From Gigaspora rosea (taxonomy: Eukaryota; Glomeromycota; Glomeromycetes; Diversisporales; Gigasporaceae): DNA of 64,000 nucleotides. The stretch spans positions 91,324 to 155,323 of the forward strand of contig QKWP01001222.1 in NCBI GenBank assembly GCA_003550325.1. Reading direction: 5' to 3'. The notes beneath the pieces are model-generated. The model worked only from the letters and a program-made list of their open reading frames with translations, did no database searches and was not told where the DNA came from. Shown here one piece after another: positions 45,023 to 56,756 of the stretch; the first letter of the stretch is position 1, and each line of letters starts with the position of its first letter. A program made the position numbers and the translations under genes.

Positions 45023-45903
45023 TATGTATATAAAAGAAAGCTAAAGAAACAATCTAGAATTTATTTTCTGCAGATCTGCCTACTCTATTGCACCATGTCT
45101 CATTACGCGTCCGTTCTGTTGATTTATCTGCATGCCTTCTTCCTGATTAGGATAGGAACAACAATGCTAATCTTTTGGAGGGGTACACCGAATTTTCCAC
45201 TTTTCATCCAAAATTCCAGAAAAAAAAGACTTCAAGCGAGAATATAATAGTAGGTGTACAGTCAAATATGTTCTTGTAACCAAAACCTTTAGAGAATGTG
45301 TTGAAAAACTCATTTTTAGTTTACTGCTAGAATTTCTTGTACCAAGGGCACCCACTGCCAGTTATCTTGCACAACTGACACTTATGGCTTGCTTGCCAAA
45401 TATCCCCTAGAGAGTTAGAAGAGAAGGTTGACCTCTATAAAAACCAGTATTATAGCTACTTCATCTTTTACTAATAAAGTTTTGTTTTTCATTTGCTTAA
45501 AATTTTGGACAAGTGATCAATAGGAAGAGTTTCTCTGATTAATTGATTATTTAATTAATAATAAAGATTTATTAACAATAATAATAAAGAAATGTAAGGT
45601 TCTGGGTAAGTAAAAATTGGATTTTTACTTCTTTCTTTCACAAAATTGACTGCTCTTACTAGGTACCATGGCTACATCTATTTACCTGTAATTAGAACCT
45701 TTTGTCTTAATCCTGTCCAGGAGTTAATAGTTACTATATGCAGAAAGCTATTTAAATCATGCTTACCGGTATTTGGATTCCCATTGTGAATCTTAGCATA
45801 TGAGCTTTAATTTTTACTATTCTGAGAGCTTTATGACCACGCCACTAATATAACTTTTAACTGAGATATTTCCGTACTTGCATCAAATCTAATTATTATT
45901 ATA

Positions 45904-46059
45904 GAACAGAGTAAAACCAAAGTTGCGAAATAGTGAAATCCGCTTTATAGATCAGGTTAGTGTAAAATCCATGGTTTAATAGATTTTTTATTATATAAAA
46001 GTAGATTTCATCCTCATGTGATGATTTTACTATTTTGCAACTCAGATTTCAGCCTGTCA
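45904..46059. mobile_element. Short TIR element, AGTTGCGAAATAGTGAAATC type
   Basis: The left ACAGAGTAAAACCAAAGTTG and inverted right ACAGGCTGAAATCTGAGTTG both run into CRAAATAGTRAAATC. A right-half copy is at 59985-60057 beside the candidate Helitron end. 156 bp, non-coding. Confidence 0.65.
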
Positions 46060-46361
46060 TATTATTATTATTATATTTATTTCTATTTTGTATGTATTAA
46101 TTTATTTTAAAGCTATACTTATTAAACATACTATCTGAATGTTTTTTATATTAATTTTTAATCACAACAATTACAATAAATTATCATATATTACAAATGT
46201 TATATACATTTTTGCTAATCATTTTTTCATATAATGACAAAATGGTGTATGCTTTTTTAATAAGTCATTGCTATTTTTAAATTACAGACTATAAGAATGT
46301 TTATAAGTTAACAGTAAGAATTTAATTATTTATTGGTAAGAGTATGAATTTAACCTTTTAA

Positions 46362-46869
46362 GGGTAGACAATATTACTATAATTAAATAATATATATGCA
46401 AATGGTAGATCCTTTTGGCTATATAAAATTAACAGAGTACAAAAAAGCAATAAAGGCAAATGTTTTTTTATTTTATCAAAATTCAATCAAAACCAGATAA
46501 ATACAAACATTAAAACCCATAAATTTTATTGCAAAAATTAGAAGTAAGTTTTTAAAGAAACAATTCTAAATTTTGAAGCTACAAAGTTTGCGGGTAAAAC
46601 TATATAATTTGCAGGTGAAACTTTATAGTTCTAGAAATTAATAAATATTCTAGAACACACGCTAGAACAATATAGAACAATATTGAACTTGTATATAAAA
46701 TATTAATCATTTTTAGCCAATAAAAATGAATTTTAAAATCATGGGATTGTTGATACTAATCTAGAATATAACAATGTTTTGAATGTTTTGATCAGATGAT
46801 TATTGTGTAACTATACACAAATTAGCTACAACAACTATGTGATTTTTAATTAGTGTTTATGGTCTACCC
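46362..46869. mobile_element. TTAA-flanked TIR element, 508 bp
   Basis: The ends GGGTAGACAATA and inverted GGGTAGACCATA are flanked by TTAA at 46358-46361 and 46870-46873. It has the same target and leading GGGTAG as 15496-15964 and 17158-17317, but the interior is unrelated by eye. No open frame of note. Confidence 0.7.
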
Positions 46870-47660
46870 TTAAAGGTATGTGCCTGTGAATGTAAGCAAT
46901 TATATAATAGATGTTGATAAATTTAGTAAATAACATTTTATCATTATAATGAGAATAAAAAAACTTCGATTCGATTGCACTGATTTGACATGGATAAACT
47001 TAGATATAAAATACTAATGCGTAGTATTATATACTCAGAGCCTATCATTTGATGCATTAATATGCTAATGCGCATGTGTTTGCATGCGAACAAATAAAAA
47101 CTTTTGATTTTTAATTTTGATTATTTATTAAATTTATATATATATAAAAAGGGTAAATTTTGGCAAAAATTTTACAGTGAAACGCAGTAAAAAGATATTT
47201 TTATAAATTTCTAATATATAATCAATGCAATTTTATAAAAATAAGAAACATGAATACAAAAAACAACCAATAATTCTCTTAAAACATCAACTTTTACTCA
47301 TTATGCACACCCAGTATCTTTGATATTTGATTAAATGGGATATGGATAACATTAATAACATACATTAGTGAATCACATACTGCATATTGCCAGTAAGATA
47401 GTGTTTGTAACATTAACTATAATGCGAACTAACTCAACCCTAACCACATATTATAATAAAAATTAAAGTAGTTCTGATATAAATTTAACCTTAGATGTAT
47501 TATGTGCAGAGTAGGTTTGTAATAGTATGTTTTGTATTGAAGTTAATTTTTCAGTTATAATCACCATGCCAAAATCTTCCTAAAAAAGGAACAACCGTTC
47601 AAAGTGCTAGATGACTCTTAGCAATTGCCTGATTTATATAAACCAATAAATTAGCCTATC

Positions 47661-47972
47661 TTTGTTTATTTTTATATGTTAATTTATATGTTCGTTTTAT
47701 TTTACTCCCACTGAGAGTCCTGAAAAGTGATGTTGACCAAAAAATTAACTTTAATGGCTAACTCATAGAAATGTAAAATAACTTTCAAAAATGTAATTTC
47801 AAATTTTGATTGGATTAAGCTTAATTCTGACTATTAGACCATTTGAGTTAATTTTTCAGTTAACACTACTTTTCCCGTTTTTCCTTTAATGTCATTCAGT
47901 AAAATAAACATAAAAAAGTAAAAATTAAAAACAATAAAAATACTATATTAACATATAAAAACTCAATCAGGT
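47661..47972. mobile_element. Foldback element, 312 bp
   Basis: Arms of about 130 bases pair TTTATATGTTAAT..GTTCGTTTTATTTTACT and AGTGATGTTGACC..AATTAACTT with their complements. One arm has a relative at 28760-28900. It is non-coding. Confidence 0.6.
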
Positions 47973-48110
47973 GTGATTTTGAATTTCAGTTTAAATTAAG
48001 TTTATTCAGGCTCTAAACATTATTTCGTGATTATATAGCAAATATAAAATAAAATAAAAATTTAAAATATAATAAAATAATTTAAATAAAATAAGATAAT
48101 TTTTTAAAAA

Positions 48111-48372
48111 AATATATAAATTTTACAACTTATTACAAAAAATAAGATTTGGCCTAATTGATGATCATGTATGGCAAATACTATTACAAAAAGAAATTAA
48201 AACTGCAACAACTTCCCAAGTAAATACAAATCTAAATACTGCTCATATAGTTGGTTATCGCAAAACTGCTTATCAAATTAATGAAGCAATATGTGCAATT
48301 ATCCCAGTTCAGAAAAACAAATTTTTAATTTCAAATTGCATTGATACTTACAATAGCAATACATGTAATTAG
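48111..48372 (+). pseudogene. Unidentified coding-like fragment
   Basis: An open frame without a clear start reads 'LQKIRFGLIDDHVWQILLQK', 'TATTSQVNTNLNTAHIVGYR' and 'AYQINEAICAIIPVQKNKFL' before TAG at 48370-48372. The composition is protein-like, unlike the surroundings, and the stop-free frame crosses text of normal complexity. I do not recognise it. An old gene or a transposon fragment are both possible. Confidence 0.4.
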
Positions 48373-48829
48373 TGCTTGGATTCGGATACTAAACTGGATA
48401 TCTGGATATATATCCTATTTCATTTTCTCTAATCTGAATTTATATCTGATATGTGTTAGTTATCTGGTTTATAATCCGGATTGTATCCGAATTTACAACT
48501 ATAGTATTATCATAAATTTTGGGACACCTAAAAATTTTCTCATTTCACAGAATTTTTTATTTCGTCTGGTAAATTACCTAACTGCATCTCAGTCTCTCAA
48601 AAATAATGATATAGTTTTCAGAGAGTTAGGTAATTAGCGGACAAAAACGAAAGGATTCAGGAAACAAGAAAATTTTCAGGTATCCCAGAATTTATATAAT
48701 TATGACACTAACAACGGCTCCAACTACGACACCAGTGATATACTAATTATGACACCAATGATATACTAAACAATAGCTCCAACTACGGTGATTCCACAAA
48801 ACAACTTGAAAGACAACTAAATTATTAAT

Positions 48830-50440
48830 CTAAAAGAAAAAAAAGAAGTTAGTTAAATACAAAATAAGCAAAACAAAAAAAAATAAAATGAAAAGCAAAA
48901 AGTAAACAAAGCAAAAAAAGCAAGCAAATCACAAAAGCAAAAAGCGCAAAGCAAATAAAGCAAAAAATGAAAAACAAACGAAGCAAAAGGTACAAACAAA
49001 TGAAGCAAAGGCAAAAAGCAAACAAAACAAAAACAAAAAGGAAACCAAGCAAATGTCAAAAAAACAAGCGCGAATGCTAGAGAAACAAAAAAATCTATCT
49101 CATACGAATGCAAAAAAAACAAGCAAAGCCACCTGTACAAATGCTTAAGAAACAAGCAAGACTTTTTACAAAAATACAGAAAAACAAATAGACTACCTAC
49201 AAGAATGCCAAAAAATTATACAATACCATTTACAAGAATACCGAGAGAAGCACATAAAGCCATTCTACAAGAACACCAATGACACTAGCTAGCAACACCA
49301 ATGATGACACCAACGACGACACCAACTACAATGGTTGACACCAATGACGAAGCACTGACTAACGACTCAAAGACGAAATCTGAAACCTGTTCTCCAAAAT
49401 GGACGGCACCAACAACGAAGAAAGGTTGCTCCAAAATGGACGATGCTAACAACGCTAACGACGAAGTTATCTGAAAAGTGTAACAGAAAAAAATTTAAAA
49501 AAAATAAATAAATAACAAAATAAATAATTTAAATAAAATGCATAATAATAAAAATTAAATAAAAAGTGAAGTGTAGTAAAAAAAGAATAAATAAAAGTTA
49601 TCCTGGTAAATAAAAAAAAAGATGAAAAAAATAAATATATAAATAAAAAAAATTTCACGTGATCTAATCTAGATCTGCGAAAAATAAAATTAATAATTAT
49701 TAATAAAAAAAATATTATTTAAAATAAATAAAATAAATAAAATTCTGATGGCAAAAGCTGCCATCAGAGAATTAAAAAAATTAAATATAAATTAATAAAA
49801 TATAAAAAAATTAAAATTAATACAAAAAAAAAGAATTAAAAATAGTAATAAAAAAATCAAAAAAAACAAAAAAATTGTTAAAAATAAAATTAAAATAATA
49901 ATAGAAAAAAAAGTAAAACTGAAAAAAAAATAAAAGCGAAAAAATAAAAAAAAATAAAACGAAAAAATAAATTATTAAAATTAAATAAATTAAAATAAAA
50001 AAAACAATTAAATAAAATGANAAAAAAAAACAAAAAGATAAAAAAAAACAATAAGAAAAAAATGAAAAAAATTGATAAAAATAAAAAAAACCAATAAAAT
50101 GGTAAAAAACAAAAAAAAAGATAAAAAAAACTATTAAATTAAAAAAAATAAAAAAAAATTAAAAATTAAAATTAAAAAAAAATCGAATTAAAAAAAATAA
50201 AAAATAATTAAAAAATTAAAAAAAGTGATAAAAAAAAAATAAATAAAAAACAAACAAGTAAAAAATAAAACAAAAAGAATTTAAAATAAAAAAAAAAACC
50301 CTGAAAAAAAAAAGAAAAAAAGCAAAAAAATAATAAAATAAAAAAAATAAATTATAATAAAAATAAATTATTAAATAAAAAAATGGAAACAATTAAAAAG
50401 TTAAAAATAATTACAAACGCCACCAAAAATTTTTCAGTTC
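48830..50440. repeat. Extreme A-rich tract
   Basis: The + strand is dominated by A over about 1.6 kb. It starts with AAAGCAAA/AAACAAA words (48840-49160), passes through a less skewed block of GACACCAACGACGAC-type repeats (49260-49480), and then is nearly only A and T with a strong A excess (49480-50430). An ambiguous base lies at 50021. Reverse-strand frames here are Phe/Leu-rich translations of the tract, not genes. Confidence 0.85.
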
Positions 50441-50503
50441 GTGTGAATTTGCATGATTAATAATAAGATTAATTTTTAAATAAAAATCTTTTTTTATTAA
50501 TAT

Positions 50504-50690
50504 TTAACCAACTTGATATATTCTGTTAGGACTATACGTGTCTGCCGATTTTTGATAATATGTGAATGCCTTGTTTTCATTCTTTTTCAACCTCTATTCC
50601 ATATTTGTAACAACAATTGATTCTTTCAGTATGCCCTACAGTAGCAGATTTTTCGAACTGAGTGAACGCTTTTATATTCATCTTAATTCT
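50504..50690 (-). pseudogene. Sel1-repeat exon remnant
   Basis: The reverse strand reads 'NIKAFTQFEKSATVGHTERI', 'NCCYKYGIEVEKE', then after a one-base shift 'NKAFTYYQKSADTYSPNRIY'. These are two Sel1 repeats (AF..Y.KSA..G....CY.YGIGVE). A TTTACAG acceptor precedes the exon at 50691-50698, and on that side lies the intron-like tandem array. It is a third trace of the Sel1-kinase family here; no kinase domain follows. Confidence 0.7.
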
Positions 50691-50764
50691 GTAAAGATAA
50701 AAATATACTAATTCATATATTTCATCAACACATGAACTTTGTAGTTATAAGTTAATAATTTAAC

Positions 50765-51345
50765 AGTTGTAATTGTTTAGATTAAATAATTACGGTTAAT
50801 CACATGTTCTCTTGAAACACAATCATTAAGCGAATCGAATTAAACTTTGTACTCACCTTGGTAATTTATTGAACGATTGAATGATTATGGTTGATCAATG
50901 TCTTGAAACACAATCGTTAAAGCGAATCAAATTAAACTCCATACTCACCCTGGTAATTTATTTGAACGGTTAAGTGATTACGGTTAATCACATGTTCTTT
51001 TGAAAACAATTGTTAAAGTGAATAGAATTAAACTTCATACTTACCTTGGTAATTTATTGAACGATTGAATGATTATGATTAATCATTGTCTTGAAATACA
51101 ATCGTTAAAGCGGATCGAATTAAACTTAATACTCACCCTGGTAATTTATTTGAATAATTAAATGATTACGGTTAATTACACGTTCTCTTGAAACACAATC
51201 ATTAAAGCAAATTGAATTAAACTTCGTACTCACCTTGAACAATTGAATATTATGGTTAATTAATATCTTGAAACACAATTGTTAAAGCAAATCGAATTAA
51301 CTTCATACTCACCCTGTTAATTTATTTGAACAATTAAATGATTAC
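50765..51345 (-). repeat. Tandem array of intron-like units
   Basis: About five units of 112-116 bp. Read on the reverse strand each begins GGTGAGTATGAAGTTTAATTC, passes TTTAACGATTGTGTTTCAAG and TTAACCATAATCATT, and ends AAATTACCAG directly before the next GTGAGT. Alternate units differ in the same way (one has ACATG after CAAGAGA, the other a short ACATTG-type link), giving a weaker 228-bp period. It adjoins the Sel1 exon remnant on its 5' side, in the same orientation. Confidence 0.75.
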
Positions 51346-52050
51346 AAAAATCCTAACACACCTACGAAAATTCCAATGACAAGAGCCACCACTACAAACA
51401 AAATCTAGCGACAAGGAGAATATAAGAACCACTACCTACCATTTACAAAAATCCCAACAGGCAGAATGTAAAAATCACTTACCCAAGAAAATCTCAATGC
51501 ACTCAGAATGTTAGAACTACAATTCACCAAGATACATTCGTAGTGTAAGAATTATTACCCACCCTTGGTGCTTAGTGAAAATTGGAATATATGTTGAAAG
51601 TGCTTTGGCCGTTACCTGGAACTCCTGAAAAAAAGCCGAAAAGAAATCTAACAAGAAAAAAAACCTGAAAAATAAAAAGTATTATATTAGTCAAGCATAG
51701 TACGGTACGTACTAAAAATACTAATAAAAAAAAATATACTTATTTGTAAATACGATAATACTGTAATACATAGTACAGTAGCATGAAAACTGCCAAGCCA
51801 CCGAACCTGTATGGATAACCCGGGTGATGCTAGTATATAAATAATACACAAATTAAAATATTTATTATAATTGTATTTTACCCTATATTATTCTATATCA
51901 TATCTTAAGTTAACCAAATACCTCAATAATTTATCAATTTTATAATTCGGGTATCCGGATAGCCTAAAAGTTAACCAGTTATTGTACCCTAGGGTATGAC
52001 CACTAGTAGCTATAATTTCAGCGGTGACCCGTGTGAGGCCTACTCGGATC
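51346..52050. other. Intergenic, no gene seen
   Basis: Text at 51355-51560 repeats CCTAC..AAAATCCCAA phrases (a weak 60-70 base period). A purine-rich stretch follows. No reading frame is recognisable. Confidence 0.35.
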
Positions 52051-52058
52051 AGAATACT

Positions 52059-52177
52059 ATCGGTCACGATTAGTGATGTGCTATTTATATGATGTCCAAA
52101 TTTTTTAGCATACAGTAGTACTGTACACTAAAAAAATTTGGACATTATATAAATGGCACATTACTAATCGTGACCGA
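52059..52177. repeat. Foldback, CGGTCACGATTAGT ends, 119 bp
   Basis: Arms TCGGTCACGATTAGTGATGT and AATTTTTT..AGT pair with their complements around AGTAGTACT. Just to the right, three further ACAGTACCGTGACC phrases (52185-52225) extend the same motif in direct orientation. Confidence 0.75.
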
Positions 52178-52559
52178 TCAATGTATTGTGACCGTCACAG
52201 TACCGTGACCAATCACAGTACCGTTAAAAATTAAGTTTTGAATTTTTGTTAGATAGCTTAATATATATATACAAATACAAGTTATGGTGTTGTTGATAAT
52301 TAAATAAAGATAGTAGACCTAGTAAAGGAGAAAAATAGAATTTGATTTAAAATAAATTATAAAGTGTTAAGTGTTGGGAATGCTCAGATCAATCTAAATT
52401 AACCTATCTATCAAATGTATTCTTATAATACACGCACTGGCACTATTAGGGCACAATGAAAAAAAAGATGGCAGGCACTTAGGGCACTATTATTTTGCCC
52501 GGCATAGTGCCAACAGTGCCTGGCATAGTGCCATTTGTACCCGGCACGTTTACTTGCAG

Positions 52560-53770
52560 AACCCTAGTTAAGATTCTTAATGATCATAATTTTCATGCAC
52601 TAAATTATGATCGTTAAGAATCTTAACGATTGTGCATATCAGTGCATTAAAATTATTATCGTTAAGAATTTTAACGATTTTGCATATCAGTGCATGAAAA
52701 CTATGATCATTAAGAATTTTAACGATTGTGCATGTTAGTAGTGTTATTAATCAGGCAAAAATTCATAATTGATTAGTTAGTTAAAATCGATTAATAGTTG
52801 ATTATGTTTAACTAATCAACTAATCGATTAATCGATTAATTGATTAATCGATTAATCGATTGTGCATTAAAATTATGATCGTTAAGAATCTGAATGATTG
52901 TGCATGTCAGTGCATGAAAATTATGATCATTAAGAATCTTAACGATTGTGCATGTTAGTGCATGAAAATTATGATCGTTAAGAATCTTAACGATTGTGCA
53001 TGTTAGTAGTGTTATGAATCAGACAAAAATTCATAATCAATTAGTTAGTTAAAATCAATTAATAGTTGATTATGTTTAACTAATCAACTAATCGATTAAT
53101 TGATTAATTGATTAATCGATTGTGCATTAAAATTATGATCATTAAGAATCTTAACGATTGTGCATGTCAGTGCATGAAAATTATGATCGTTAAGAATCTT
53201 AACGATTGTGCATGTTAGTAGTGTTATGAATCAGGCAAAAATTCATAATCGATTAGTTAGTTAAAATCAATTAATAGTTGATTATGTTTAACTAATCAAC
53301 TAATCGATTAATCGATCGATTAATTGATTAATCTATTAATCAATTGTATATTAAAATTATGATCGTTAAGAATCTTAATGATTGTGCATACCAGTGCATG
53401 AAAATTATGATTGTTAAGAATCTTTGCGATTGTGCATGTTAGTAGTATTACGAATCAGGCAAAAATTCATAATCGATTAGTTCATTAAAATCAATTAATA
53501 GTTGATTATGTTTAACTAATCAACTAATCGATTAATTGATTAATTGATTGTGCATTAAAATTATAATCAATTAGTTAGTTAAAATCAATTAATAGTTGAT
53601 TATGTTTAACTAATCAACTAATTGATTAATTGATTAATTGATTGTGCATTAAAATTATGATCATTAAGAATCTTAACGATTGTGCATATCAGTGAATGAA
53701 AATTATGATTGTTAAGAATCTTAACAATTGTGCATGTTAGTAGTATTAAGAATCAGGCAAAAGTCATCAG
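52560..53770. repeat. Dyad-rich tandem array
   Basis: Each unit has three parts. The first is one to three copies of ATGATCGTTAAGAATCTTAACGATTGTGCATGTTAGT-type text, a short hairpin CGTTAAGA/TCTTAACG. The second is AATCAGGCAAAAATTCATAATCGATTAGTTAG. The third is AGTTGATTATGTTTAACTAATCAACT followed by a run of ATTAATCG units. Five to six irregular units of 180-240 bp are seen. The ATCGATTAATCGATTA runs are themselves a self-complementary microsatellite. It carries no gene. Confidence 0.8.
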
Positions 53771-54235
53771 GAAATTTTTTAGATAGATACTAATCGATAT
53801 ATAACAATCATTTTATATCGATTAAAAAATAATGTTATATATCAATAAACTAGATAAAACGCGATATATATCTATAATCGATATATCTCGTAATTAAATA
53901 TAATCGTTATACATCAGCTAATCGATTATTATCGTGTACATTTAAATCAATAAATAATGATTATAAGTTATTAATCGTTATATAGCAGATAGCAGATAGT
54001 AGACAGTCTACTATCTGCTATCTGCTATATAATGATTAATAACTTATAATCGTTATTTATCGATTTAAATGTACATGATAATAATTGATTAGCTGATGTA
54101 TAACGATTTGTATTTAATTATGATATATATCGAGTTTTATCTAGTTTATTGATATATAACATTATTTTTTAATCAATATAAAACGATTAATTGTTATATA
54201 TTGATTAGTATCTATCTATAAAATTTTCCGATGGG
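53771..54235. mobile_element. Foldback element, 465 bp, nearly whole-length palindrome
   Basis: Arms of about 230 bases meet at GTAGACAGTCTAC (54000-54012), with CAGATAGCAGATAGTAGAC just outside. The ends read CATCAGGAAATTTT and inverted CATCGGAAAATTTT, then AGATAGATACTAATC. It directly follows the dyad array and ends inside its last AATCAGGCAAAA phrase, suggesting insertion into the array. Confidence 0.8.
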
Positions 54236-54967
54236 TTAAGACATTTGTTTCTTGAATTTTTGCCATTTTTCATTTTTTCTTTGTTTTTGTCTTGTCAAAC
54301 TGATTTGTAAAGATCAAATTTTATGATTTGATTGGCTTTTTATCACGTGAACACATCTGGCTTTAGATGACCCCTTTTTTAGTAACCTTTGAGTTATATT
54401 AGAGTTCTTCAGGGTCCTTCAATAACCTTATAAAAACTAAAATGTGATCTCTATAACTTCATTTAACAGGACTCTGAAATATGCATAAATAGGTCAGATT
54501 AATTATAAAATTACCAAAAATAGAATAATCTGCAGAAATACTTCAAAAATTACTATAAATAGAAAAGATTTGTATAAAAAACACCAAAAATAAGCAAACT
54601 AATACCTGACCTATCTATATATATTTTGGAGTCCTTATCTAATCCTAAAAATATCTAGGGGTATAATTATTACTACTGGTTATTTCTAGTAATATTTTAT
54701 TATATATTATATATTATAAAATTTCAAAATTTTAAATGTAGTTTTGGAGTGTTTCAGATTATAGTTTTGGAGTTTTGGGTTTCAGGAGGTTTCGTATTTT
54801 TTTAAAAATCTGAAACTAGTTTTGGATTATACAGAAACTGAAACTAGTTTCAGATAGGTTTCATTTCGTTGCCCAACTTTAGATTCAATATAAAAGCTTC
54901 TTCAATTGACAAGGGTTTCATCAAGAGCTTTATCATCTTAGATAGTGCTCTCACAAAAAATTGATCA

Positions 54968-55357
54968 CTCAGACCCTGAGTTGATAGTGCAGTGGTTGGC
55001 ACCTGGGGTCGCATTTGCAAGGTCCCAGTTCAAGTCCAACAGGAGACGAAAACTGTGATAGTGCCACAAATAGAAGGATCTGTGAGAGGAATTTCCATTT
55101 ACGACAATATAAGTAAGGTTGTATGACACAGCTACATGGTCTGACGACACCAGAAAAGGATAAATCTGACAACAAAAGTTGATAAAATTGAGCCTTCCCA
55201 ATTAGAAAAATACGTACGGGGCATCTGATGATACTATACCAAAAATGAAAAGTGTTCCCGGAGTAGACGAAAAACGGCCAAACCTATAAAGCAACCAGGC
55301 GGAATAGTAGTTCCTTAAAGCTACCTACAATCTGAGAAGGTACAGTGCACCGGCATA
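54968..55357 (+). mobile_element. tRNA-derived SINE, interrupted near its 3' end
   Basis: The A box TAGTGCAGTGGTTGG (54984-54998) and B box AGTTCAAGTCC (55027-55037) lie at tRNA-like spacing, giving an internal pol III promoter. The body is less AT-rich than its flanks. It seems to continue past the hAT-type element at 56268-56310 (GCTGGAGTCAGCTGG..). Opposite-strand open frames here are incidental. Confidence 0.7.
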
Positions 55358-55365
55358 GTAGGCCT

Positions 55366-56259
55366 AGAACTGTAAATCGATTCTATAATAATCGTTTTAA
55401 TCTTTAATTGAATTAGAATCGATTCTCATTCTGTATAATCATTTTAATCATTTTTACAAACAATTAAATATTCTGAAATCGATTCTAAGATTTAGAATCG
55501 ATTCTTAATATATAATCTAAATATTTAAATGCATAAATTTTTGATAATTATTCTCTTCGTTTTAAGTGTATGTGTAAAAAATATAAAGCTATGTTTATAA
55601 TTGAAAACAATAGACTTAAAGTTTAAAAACATAATACACCTTATAATTTTTAATAAGTTACAACGATATGATTCAGATAGCTATAGAGGCTTTGAAAAAT
55701 AATAAGTTAAATAGTAACAAACACAACTGTTTATATTTTCTATGTGCTTATCAAAAAACTGAGAATATTAAAAATTAGTAACAGTATTAAATTAATATTA
55801 TAGAATAGCTTAGTACATATGATAGTAGGCTTATGTGTCTTATTGTTTTTAATAACAAACACAGAATATATTTTCTTATATATCTAAAAGCAAAGAATAT
55901 TTATTAAAACATTGTAATAGTCCGTAAGTATAAAATTAATAATTATAAAATAGCTGAATACAAATAATAAGCATAAAGATTTTAATGATCGAGTGTACTC
56001 TATTTTTTATAAGCATTCACTTTTTTCTCCACAATTTTTTAATTTATATTTTATTTTATATAATTATTCTATTTATTACTTTTTTATACATTAAATAAAA
56101 AATTAAATTTATATTATTTATAAATAACATATAGCATTTAATAGTACAAATCAGTTTAAAGCTAAGTATGATAAATCAAAAGATTCGATCATCGATTCTA
56201 AAATGATTTTAGGGATTCAATCATCAATTCTAATTTTTAGAATTGATTTATAGCCCTAG
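55366..56259. mobile_element. hAT-type element, 8-bp TSD, rich in AATCGATT
   Basis: The ends AGAACTGTAAATCGATTCTA and inverted CTAGGGCTATAAATCAATTC are flanked by GTAGGCCT at 55358-55365 and 56260-56267. AGAATCGATT-type subterminal repeats recur on both sides (55370-55510, 56180-56240). 894 bp, without a transposase. It is inserted in the SINE. Confidence 0.85.
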
Positions 56260-56423
56260 GTAGGCCTGCTGGAGTCAGCTGGTTAAAAACAGACGATTGG
56301 AGGATAATATAGTATAGTTAGAAAACCACGTGTAAAGGTAATGTAACATCAACCTTAAAATTTGATCTAATAAATAAGCGCCATCACACACCCCTAGTAT
56401 AGTGAATAGGGTTAAAAAAAAAA

Positions 56424-56735
56424 AATTGATCACTCTGTCATTCTGTAATTTTGACCAATCAAAATTTAGGATCAGGTGTAACGTGATAATCAAAACAAAT
56501 GTGGTTTGGTTTCTGAGTAAAATACATGTAAAATTAAGGCTAAAAAAATCGCGTTATAATTAGGGTTAGGTTAGAAAAATATAGTGGCCATTGTGCCTAT
56601 TAAAATTTCGCAATAGATAGTTTCCTAATTAAAATTTAGAGCTATCTGTTTTTTGTAAAAAATTTTTACGTCACACTTGATTTTAAAATTCGATCAGTTA
56701 AAATTAAGGTGGTGAACAATTTTTTTGTGAGAGAG
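56424..56735. mobile_element. TIR element with TTAGGG-like interior (member 3)
   Basis: The left AATTGATCACTCTGTCATT..GACCAATCAAAAT and its inverted partner (ending GGTGGTGAACAATT) form arms of about 65 bases including AGGTGTAACGTG. The centre has AATTAGGGTTAGGTTAG, then AAAATTTCGCAATAG and AGTTTCCTAATT. The CCAATCAAAA..GGTGTAAC stretch is shared with the right arm of 13891-14171. Confidence 0.65.
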
Positions 56736-56756
56736 CTAGGGCGTTAGTTTCATCAA

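Larger units (their letters stand above)
43314..45531 (+). repeat. LTR-like dispersed repeat, copy 2, split twice
   Basis: Runs from TAGCTATAGTTACAAACC to CAAGTGATCAATAGGAAGAG, with inserts at 43542-43795 and 43859-45022. Removing both leaves about 0.8 kb that matches copies 1 and 3. The right part has CTCTATAAAAACCAG (45434-45448), then AATAAAG at about 45474, a plausible promoter and poly(A) pair for an LTR. The open reading frame on the complement (45167-45355) is not conserved. Confidence 0.6.

Noticed and set aside
48849..49155. Phe/Leu-rich reverse frames as membrane proteins
   Set aside because: They are translations of the A-rich tract on the opposite strand.
50765..51345. CRISPR array
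   Set aside because: Units of about 115 bp diverge over their whole length with no constant repeat/unique spacer pattern, and the DNA is eukaryotic.
52560..53770. CRISPR or origin iterons
   Set aside because: Repeat spacing is irregular and the units are self-complementary; no replication or cas gene is nearby.
54965..55201. Reverse-strand frames over the SINE
   Set aside because: They overlap pol III promoter boxes of a SINE and match no protein family.
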